Positions 1-4,917 of a DNA stretch of 5,846 bases are shown piece after piece. The notes below the pieces were generated by a model that worked only from the letters and a program-made list of their open reading frames with translations, ran no database searches and had not been told where the DNA came from. How positions within the stretch are numbered: position 1 is the stretch's first letter; each line of letters starts with the position of its first letter. Source of the stretch: Candidatus Heimdallarchaeota archaeon (GTDB lineage: Archaea; Asgardarchaeota; Njordarchaeia; Njordarchaeales; JAMOTR01); NCBI GenBank assembly GCA_027068385.1, contig JAMOTR010000048.1, positions 1 through 5,846 on the forward strand. Reading direction: 5' to 3'. The position numbers and the translations under genes are program-made.

Positions 1-15
1 GTTCGCCATTGATAG

Positions 16-1887
16 TTAAAAACGTCGGTATTTCTTTCCATATACGGGCTTCATAGAGAGCCTCATGGGCCGACGTCTCGGAATATAGGGATATCCCTGA
101 GTCTTCCTCTTGATCTCTTCTATGAGCTCTTCGAGCTTCATGTCCCTCTCACTACCGTCGCGGGTCTTCACATGTACTACTCCCTTTTCGACTTCCTTTC
201 TACCCACGAACACTACGTAAGGTACCCACATGATCCCAGCGTCGCGCACCTTCTTACCTAGGCTCTCCTCGCGATCGTCGAGCTCTACACGTATTCCGTT
301 CTTCTCTATCTCCCTCGCTATCCTTTCTGCTTCTTCTAGGAAGTCCATACTCACGGGTATCACGCGCACCTGTATCGGGGAAAGCCGTAGGGGTAAAGTA
401 TAGTCTTTTTGAATCGCGGAATCGAAGACCATGTACACGTAACGTTCTATGGACCCTAAGAGGGCGGTGTGAATGATCACTAAAGGCTTCCTCTCACCGT
501 TTTCGTCCACGTATTCGATCCCGAAGCGTTCAGCGTTACCCACGTCTATCTGGAAAGTAGCGATCTCGCGAGGTCTTCCGTGCTTGTCTATGATATGATA
601 CTCTACGTTCATCACCCGATAACGAGCGCCGCGGGGTATTTCATGTATTAGCGCGGGCCTCCCGTCATGCTTAACGAACTCTAGTATGACGTCCTTATGG
701 TCGCGCCGGAAGTCGTCGGTCACGTTATACATCGCCACGTATCTTCTACCTAGAAGAGAGGCTTCCTCATGTATCACGTCCTGAATCTTATGCGATACCT
801 CTACGGCCTCCTTTAGATCTTTAGTAAACACGTGCAGGTCGGGCATCCGGAACTTACGGACGCGGAAGCTCAATACGACCTCTCCCTTTTGTTCATAACG
901 GTAAGAGTCCGCTACCTCGAGCATCCCGAACGGAACTTGCTTGTAGCTTATCACCCGATCCTTAGCGATGGCGAACTGTTGGAAACACGCGGCATAACGT
1001 AACACTAGCTTCTTGCGATCCATCTCTAAGAGGTACATACGCTCACCGAAGAGCTCAGCGTGCTTCCTTATAGGCGGGTGTTCGAGCGAGAACATGTTGG
1101 TTCCCTTCACGTAGAATACCGGTATACCTAGCTTGTTAGCTACGTACCGAGAATACTCGGAGACGAGATCTACGATCAAAGCGGCTTCTGGCTCGTAGCG
1201 CATATGTCCCACATCACTCATCGGCTCCCGCTCGAACCCGAACTTCGCTAAATGCTTAACGATCTCGCTCTCCTCTATCTCCGGTAGCGGTATATCGAGA
1301 GCTTCCTTCTCTATGAGACGCCTTAAGTCCTTATCGTTAGCGACCTCAGGTACCTCCTTAATAAGTCTCTCATAGTCCTCTTTACCCCTTATTTCGTATA
1401 CCCTTCCGTCCGGCAGTGCTACATAGAAGCGCTCCCGCTTTTTCTCCCCCTTCTCCCTCTTAGGCGAGATCTTCCTAGATAGCTCAGCGAGAGGGTGACC
1501 CTTCACCTTAATTCTAAACGCCTTATACCGGCCGAACGGGGCGCGTATCACGTGATACCCCTTAGACTTTAGCCCCTCCTCCGCCTCTTTTAATATGGAT
1601 ATGATCTTATCCGCCTCACTCGCGGGCGCCGGATTATCGGTCGCGTGTACCCGAGGATATAAGGCCACGTTCTTGGTCTTAAGGTTCTCCGAGAGCTTTT
1701 CTATCTCTTCTATTAACGCCTGAGCGGAGGCCTTAACGTCTTTGAGATCCTCCGGCTCTACACCTATGAACGCCACTATCGCCTCCGAGATCTTACCGGG
1801 AGAAGGGTTGTCTTCCGGTTTTACCCCTTTAGCGGGTCTAACGGGTAAAAACTCTAACTCGTCCGCGTGAAGGAAGATTACTCTCAT
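16..1887 (-). CDS. thrS: Threonyl-tRNA synthetase, archaeal type, with editing, catalytic and anticodon-binding domains
   Basis: Cytoplasmic class II aminoacyl-tRNA synthetase that charges tRNA-Thr with threonine using ATP. The 623 residues hold all three expected parts. Residues 1-143 are the archaeal D-aminoacyl-tRNA-deacylase-like editing domain that removes mischarged serine; its signature GHPLAELSR is at 130-138 and the YPxxH strand at 77-81. Residues about 195-495 are the class II catalytic core, with likely zinc ligands Cys301 (AACFQQF), His352 (MPDLH) and His473 (IHTALLGSIER); motif 2 is around RYEQKGE (330-336) and motif 3 Arg is in GSIER (478-482). Residues about 498-600 are the anticodon-binding domain (LPLRLSPIQVRVIPVS, then GIRVELDDRE), followed by a basic tail. 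The ATG is chosen because MRVIFLHADE matches the usual archaeal N-terminus. No Shine-Dalgarno precedes it, and a TATA-like box lies 25 nt upstream, so a leaderless transcript is likely. It follows accB after 22 nt. In some crenarchaea catalysis and editing are split between two genes; here they are fused. Identification is secure. Confidence 0.97.
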   Translation of the reverse strand: MRVIFLHADELEFLPVRPAKGVKPEDNPSPGKISEAIVAFIGVEPEDLKDVKASAQALIEEIEKLSENLKTKNVALYPRVHATDNPAPASEADKIISILKEAEEGLKSKGYHVIRAPFGRYKAFRIKVKGHPLAELSRKISPKREKGEKKRERFYVALPDGRVYEIRGKEDYERLIKEVPEVANDKDLRRLIEKEALDIPLPEIEESEIVKHLAKFGFEREPMSDVGHMRYEPEAALIVDLVSEYSRYVANKLGIPVFYVKGTNMFSLEHPPIRKHAELFGERMYLLEMDRKKLVLRYAACFQQFAIAKDRVISYKQVPFGMLEVADSYRYEQKGEVVLSFRVRKFRMPDLHVFTKDLKEAVEVSHKIQDVIHEEASLLGRRYVAMYNVTDDFRRDHKDVILEFVKHDGRPALIHEIPRGARYRVMNVEYHIIDKHGRPREIATFQIDVGNAERFGIEYVDENGERKPLVIIHTALLGSIERYVYMVFDSAIQKDYTLPLRLSPIQVRVIPVSMDFLEEAERIAREIEKNGIRVELDDREESLGKKVRDAGIMWVPYVVFVGRKEVEKGVVHVKTRDGSERDMKLEELIEEIKRKTQGYPYIPRRRPMRLSMKPVYGKKYRRF

Positions 1888-1907
1888 GAGACGCTTTAGG
1901 CGGATGC

Positions 1908-1919
1908 GTTTATTTTTCG
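1908..1919 (-). promoter_or_regulatory. Putative TATA box (with BRE-like purines) for thrS
   Basis: On the minus strand the sequence reads CGAAAAATAAAC. The T of TAAAC sits at 1912, exactly 25 nt upstream of the A of the thrS ATG (1887). In crenarchaea the TATA box centre usually lies about 26 nt before the transcription start, so this box would start RNA at or next to the start codon. That agrees with the absence of any GGAGG-like sequence before thrS. The box overlaps the last codons and TAA stop of accB. A very similar element precedes the gene at 4886-4578 at the same distance. This is inference from position and composition; no transcript data are available. Confidence 0.5.
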
Positions 1920-2413
1920 TCCTTGGAGAACTTTATCAAAGGTTGCCCCTTCGTAACGACGTCTCCACGTTTTACTAGTACTTCTTCTACCTTTCCGTTC
2001 CTATCGCTCTTCACCTCTATGAGCATCTTCATGCTCTCTAGCACGACGAGAGTGTCCCCTTTAGATACCTTATGGCCGGACTTCACCAATACGTCCGTCA
2101 CACGGCCCGCTATCGGGGCCACTAAGAATTCTTTTGGTACCATCGTTTCCATCTTAGACGCCCTACCGTCGAAACGTTTGATAAGAGGCCTCTCTATGAC
2201 GTAAAACGACAAGAATCTACCGTTAATTAAGGCCGTATAATCGTCCACGAACCTCACTAGAACGTTCTCTCCCGATACAGAGACGAGGAACTTGTCGCCC
2301 TTCCTGTCCTTCAGCTCCACGTCGAACTCCTTATTATCGAACCTCACCTTACCCTTCCCGTCCTTCAATTCTACCTCTACCTTAAACCCATTTATCTCAA
2401 ACGAGCGGCGCAT
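1910..2413 (-). CDS. accB: Biotin carboxyl carrier protein (biotinyl domain subunit)
   Basis: Carries the covalently bound biotin that shuttles a carboxyl group from biotin carboxylase to a carboxyltransferase. The last 70 or so residues are a complete biotinyl/lipoyl domain: APIAGRV opens it, ESMKM holds the biotinylated lysine (residue 129 from the ATG used here), and a mirrored half with GKVEEVLVKRGDVVTKGQPL closes it. The first 90 or so residues are a charged beta-rich region similar in length to the N-terminus of crenarchaeal AccB proteins of about 165 residues. Two starts are possible. TTG at 2419-2417 overlaps the accC stop (TTGA) and is only 2 nt from the AGGAGG ribosome-binding site; ATG at 2413-2411 is 8 nt from it, the usual spacing, so I choose ATG (167 residues). 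The site has Ser where most carriers have Ala (EAMKM); I recall the same Ser in Sulfolobus carriers. It follows accC by 2 nt and is presumably modified by the birA product encoded upstream. Confidence 0.93.
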   Translation of the reverse strand: MRRSFEINGFKVEVELKDGKGKVRFDNKEFDVELKDRKGDKFLVSVSGENVLVRFVDDYTALINGRFLSFYVIERPLIKRFDGRASKMETMVPKEFLVAPIAGRVTDVLVKSGHKVSKGDTLVVLESMKMLIEVKSDRNGKVEEVLVKRGDVVTKGQPLIKFSKDEK

Positions 2414-2415
2414 AC

Positions 2416-3885
2416 TCAACGCCTCCTAATCCTCATATCCGAGAACCGGGCAAATAGTTTACTCACGAGCGACCTTTCGAGTTTCTCCTTCTTAGGCCTC
2501 AAAGAGAGCGCGACGGCTAACGCGGCTAGACTCTTTAGATACTCTACGAGCATCCTCTCTTGTATCTCCGCCATCTTTTCCTCTAAGTAGCGCGTCCGTA
2601 CCTTTCCCTCTATGAACGTCTCGTCCTCAAGGAGCGCGAGATGTAGCGGAATGTTAGTCTTCACCCCGGAGATCACGAACTCCTTTAACGCGCGTTTGAG
2701 CCTTATTATTGCCTCGTTTCTATCGCGACCCCGAGACATCACCTTCGCTATGAGCGGATTGTAGTATTCGGGTATTATGTAACCCTCCGCCACCCCATCG
2801 TCAACACGTATTCCGGGTCCGCCCGGGGGACGGTAGCGCATGATCATGCCGTGGCTCGGAAGGAACCCCGAGAACGGATCTTCCGCGTATACTCTTACCT
2901 CTATAGCGTGTCCGTTCACCTTTATGTCCCTCTGATCGAACGTTACGGATCCCTTAAGCGCAACGTTGATTTGTTCCTTTACGATATCGACGCCCGTGAT
3001 TAACTCGGTCACACCGTGCTCGACTTGAAGCCTCGGGTTTACCTCTAAGAAGTAGAAGCGTCCGTCCTTATAGAGGAACTCTACGGTACCAGCGTTATAG
3101 AATTCTACAGCCTCAGCCACACGTACCGCGTAAGAGGCCACGCGCTCGCGTTCCTCATCCGTTAACGCGGGCGATGGGGCTTCCTCAATAATCTTCTGGA
3201 ACTTCCTCTGTACGCTACAGTCGCGTTCGTACAAATGATATACGCCCGAGTCGTCCGCGAGTATCTGTACCTCTATGTGTTTAGTCCTTTCTAGGTACTT
3301 CTCTATGAACACCCTCTCGTCCCCAAACGCTTGTTTAGCTTCCTTAGCCGCTATGTTCCGAGCGACCATAAGTTCTTCCGGAGTTCTTGCTACGCGTATT
3401 CCCATCCCTCCTCCCCCACCTACGGCCTTCACGACCACAGGATAGCCGATCTTATCCGCAAACGCGAGCGCTTCTTCTACGCTCTTAGTGGGTTCTAAAG
3501 TCGAAGGGAGCGTCGGCACCCCAGCCTTTATCGCTACCCTCTTAGCCTCGACCTTATCTCCTAAGAGCTCTAGGGTCTTCGGACGGGGTCCTATCCGTAT
3601 AATTCCCTCATCCATCAGAGCCTGAGCGAATATAGGGTTCTCTGATAGGAAGCCGTAACCCGGATGTACCGCGTCCGCTTTAGCCTTTATCGCGATCTCT
3701 ACCATCTCGCGAACGTCTAAGAACGAGCGTGGTGAGGATAACTCATAAGCCTCGTCCGCCATCTTCACGTAAGGAGCGTCCTTCTCGTCTGGCGGATATA
3801 CGGCTATCGACACAAACCCCATCTCGCGTATCGCGCGTATGATCCTTACCGCGATCTCTCCTCTATTAGCTATTAGAATCCTCAT
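2416..3885 (-). CDS. accC: Biotin carboxylase subunit of an acyl-CoA or pyruvate carboxylase
   Basis: Catalyses the ATP- and bicarbonate-dependent carboxylation of biotin on the carrier protein. The 489 residues follow the family layout: N-terminal domain MRILIANRGEIAVRIIRA with HPGYGFLSEN at 74-83; ATP-grasp domain with glycine-rich loop KAVGGGGGMG (153-162), Lys202/His203 region, RDCSVQRKFQK (221-231) and the metal and catalytic segment FLEVNPRLQVEH (279-290); and a C-terminal domain with RVYAEDP (331-337). By alignment to E. coli AccC, Glu281, Asn283, Arg285, Glu289 and Lys231 match Glu288, Asn290, Arg292, Glu296 and Lys238. The residue matching His236 is Phe229. About 45 residues after the carboxylase core (445-489) are helix-prone and end in a basic RIRRR tail; longer tails are common in archaeal PycA/AccC. 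The ATG overlaps the birA stop as ATGA and has a near-perfect ribosome-binding site. No carboxyltransferase gene is visible, so acetyl/propionyl-CoA and pyruvate carboxylase remain equally open. Confidence 0.96.
   Translation of the reverse strand: MRILIANRGEIAVRIIRAIREMGFVSIAVYPPDEKDAPYVKMADEAYELSSPRSFLDVREMVEIAIKAKADAVHPGYGFLSENPIFAQALMDEGIIRIGPRPKTLELLGDKVEAKRVAIKAGVPTLPSTLEPTKSVEEALAFADKIGYPVVVKAVGGGGGMGIRVARTPEELMVARNIAAKEAKQAFGDERVFIEKYLERTKHIEVQILADDSGVYHLYERDCSVQRKFQKIIEEAPSPALTDEERERVASYAVRVAEAVEFYNAGTVEFLYKDGRFYFLEVNPRLQVEHGVTELITGVDIVKEQINVALKGSVTFDQRDIKVNGHAIEVRVYAEDPFSGFLPSHGMIMRYRPPGGPGIRVDDGVAEGYIIPEYYNPLIAKVMSRGRDRNEAIIRLKRALKEFVISGVKTNIPLHLALLEDETFIEGKVRTRYLEEKMAEIQERMLVEYLKSLAALAVALSLRPKKEKLERSLVSKLFARFSDMRIRRR
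2422..2427 (-). promoter_or_regulatory. Shine-Dalgarno site of accB, deciding its start
   Basis: Minus-strand AGGAGG lies inside the 3' end of accC. It is followed by CG, then TTG, AGT, ATG. The distance is 2 nt to the TTG and 8 nt to the ATG. The 8-nt spacing favours initiation at the ATG (2413) rather than the longer reading frame beginning with TTG (2419). Confidence 0.75.
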
Positions 3886-4568
3886 TCTATCACCTCCTCC
3901 ACCTTATACGCAGAAATTATTCTCTCTGTCCCCTTCTCCGTCTCCACTAATAGGAACCCATCCTCGTCTATGCCCCTCGCTATTCCCTCGATCTTATGCT
4001 TGTTTACGTATACGCGGACGCGCTTGTTCTTTAAGTAATCCTTCTCGCGCCGCCTTTCTAGAGCCCCAAACGGGTTATGAAGGTAGTTGTATATGTTGTC
4101 CCGAATATCCGTTAGGAGGCTCATGCGGTCCACCTCGTGACCCACAAGCTCCTTTATGCTCACGGCTACGTCCCTAATTTTAGGCGGTATAGGATTGTTC
4201 ACGTTCACCCCTATCCCTATTAACGAAGTGTCGCCAAGCACTTCTATAAGCACTCCGGCGATCTTACGTCCAGCACGCGACACCACATCGTTGGGCCGCT
4301 TTAACCGTACGCGCGCGCCCAAGTTTTCTATCGCGTCCACTAGGGATGCTCCTACTATAATAGGTAGATACGCGTGCACCCCATGTATGATCCCCGTCAT
4401 CCATAACCCTCCCGGTGGACTTATCCGCTCGCGCTTCATGCGCCCCCTTGCTCCCGTCTGCGTTTCCGCTACTATAACCGTCCGAGAAGTAGCGCTCGCC
4501 GCTATCTTCTTAGCCATATCTTGAGTACTTTCTAACGCGGGGAACCGAATTATCGTTAATATGTCCAT
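3882..4568 (-). CDS. birA: Biotin protein ligase (biotin-[acetyl-CoA-carboxylase] ligase), no DNA-binding domain
   Basis: Activates biotin to biotinyl-5'-AMP and transfers it to the lysine of the carrier protein, here almost certainly AccB encoded two genes downstream. At 228 residues it is a minimal class I ligase with no N-terminal helix-turn-helix, so a repressor role like that of E. coli BirA is not expected. Visible motifs: ESTQDMAKK (13-21); adenylate-binding loop GARGRMKRERISPPGG (39-54) in place of GRGRxGRKW-SP-GG; KRPND (90-94) in place of KWPND; RKIAGVLIEV (101-110) with the probable catalytic Lys102; IGIGVNVN (117-124); and the small C-terminal beta domain from about residue 182. 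Two tryptophans that are normally conserved are Arg48 and Arg91 here. The ATG fits the family N-terminus. No Shine-Dalgarno precedes it; a run of six T lies between it and the upstream gene. The 3' end overlaps accC by 4 nt. Confidence 0.93.
   Translation of the reverse strand: MDILTIIRFPALESTQDMAKKIAASATSRTVIVAETQTGARGRMKRERISPPGGLWMTGIIHGVHAYLPIIVGASLVDAIENLGARVRLKRPNDVVSRAGRKIAGVLIEVLGDTSLIGIGVNVNNPIPPKIRDVAVSIKELVGHEVDRMSLLTDIRDNIYNYLHNPFGALERRREKDYLKNKRVRVYVNKHKIEGIARGIDEDGFLLVETEKGTERIISAYKVEEVIE
3889..3897 (-). promoter_or_regulatory. Shine-Dalgarno site of accC
   Basis: Minus-strand GGAGGTGAT lies 3 nt before the accC ATG (5 nt from the GGTG core), complementary to the conserved ATCACCTCC end of archaeal 16S rRNA. 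It is embedded in the last codons of birA, so it supports translation of accC as an internal gene of a shared message with the ATGA stop-start overlap. Confidence 0.85.
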
Positions 4569-4577
4569 GAAAAAATC
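4569..4577 (-). promoter_or_regulatory. T6 tract between the gelsolin-like gene and birA; possible weak terminator or leader
   Basis: The 9-nt gap on the minus strand reads GATTTTTTC, placing six T residues immediately after the stop of the upstream gene and before the birA ATG. Archaeal RNA polymerase often terminates at runs of five or more T without a hairpin, so some transcripts of the upstream gene may end here. It also means birA has no Shine-Dalgarno. Function is inferred only. Confidence 0.25.
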
Positions 4578-4886
4578 TCAGAGGTCTATGTTAAGCCTAG
4601 ACTTTATCCGTTTCTTAAACTCCTCCGATTCATTACCCTGCTCCTCCGTGAACGTCTCGAAGCTCCCTCCTCCGAACCTCATGTTTAACTGATGGGCGTT
4701 CCTAGCGGCCGCGAAGCGTTGTACGTCGTTTATGTCTTTACCCAGCCGTACGTAAATTACCCCATCACCGTCGTCTATAATGATATATGCCTTATCAGAA
4801 GCGCTAAAGTCGGGCTTCTCTACCTCTCTCACGCTACCGTTTTCGGCTACTTCAAAAACGCGGGTCCTAGCGACCTCCATGTCCAT
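4578..4886 (-). CDS. Small protein, probable single gelsolin-like domain
   Basis: A 102-residue soluble protein with no signal peptide or membrane segment. Its pattern matches the gelsolin/severin repeat: a hydrophobic strand after an Asp (SDKAYIIIDD, 30-39), a second strand IYVRLGK (44-50) matching the YWLG-type strand, an Ala-rich helix AAARNAHQLN (59-68) matching the long central helix, a glycine linker GGG (72-74), then a strand and EEQGNESEEF (81-90) matching the conserved VQGxE-S-xF segment. Domain length also fits. The Asp before AYI (Asp31) is in the place of the gelsolin type-II calcium Asp, but the partner Glu position appears to be Gln56. I recognised this from pattern, not a database search; a conserved archaeal protein of unknown function is the alternative. 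The first ATG (4886) is preferred over the ATG at 4880 because a TATA-like box lies 25 nt upstream; an in-frame TAG 12 nt upstream blocks extension. It lies 22 nt after the phosphodiesterase gene and 9 nt before birA. Confidence 0.85.
   Translation of the reverse strand: MDMEVARTRVFEVAENGSVREVEKPDFSASDKAYIIIDDGDGVIYVRLGKDINDVQRFAAARNAHQLNMRFGGGSFETFTEEQGNESEEFKKRIKSRLNIDL
4588..4597 (-). promoter_or_regulatory. Weak TATA-like box possibly serving birA
   Basis: Minus-strand GGCTTAACAT lies in the final codons of the upstream gene. The T of its TAAC sits at 4593, exactly 25 nt before the A of the birA ATG (4568), the same register as the stronger boxes before thrS and the gelsolin-like gene. 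As a TATA box it is poor, and the gene could equally be read through from upstream. The main support is position and the missing ribosome-binding site. Confidence 0.3.
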
Positions 4887-4906
4887 AGTAGGACACTAGT
4901 CACCAG

Positions 4907-4917
4907 GTTTAATTTCG
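4907..4917 (-). promoter_or_regulatory. Putative TATA box (with BRE-like purines) for the gelsolin-like gene
   Basis: Minus-strand CGAAATTAAAC overlaps the TAA stop of the phosphodiesterase gene. The T of TAAAC is at 4911, exactly 25 nt before the A of the ATG at 4886, predicting a leaderless transcript. The only purine-rich candidate ribosome-binding site, GGTGA, ends about 15 nt before the ATG, which is too far. The element shares CGAAA and TAAAC with the one before thrS. It is inferred from position and composition only. Confidence 0.5.

Noticed and set aside
1..9. Minus-strand ATGGCGAAC as the start of another gene downstream of thrS
   Set aside because: Only three codons are visible and no Shine-Dalgarno precedes the ATG. 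The TTTTTAAC before it would place an RNA start beyond the window edge, so it cannot be supported.
1923..2204. Plus-strand reading frame of 93 codons
   Set aside because: Lies wholly antisense to accB, whose biotinyl domain is unambiguous; the translation is low-complexity Ser/Thr/Phe-rich and resembles no protein I know.
3839..4177. Plus-strand reading frame of 112 codons
   Set aside because: Antisense to the start of accC and the end of birA, with Ser/Pro-rich composition typical of a complement shadow.
4156..4524. Plus-strand reading frame of 122 codons
   Set aside because: Antisense to birA, which has clear family motifs; no independent evidence of coding.
3882..4568. BirA as a biotin-responsive repressor of the operon
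   Set aside because: The protein starts directly with the catalytic domain; there is no N-terminal helix-turn-helix and no inverted repeat near the start.
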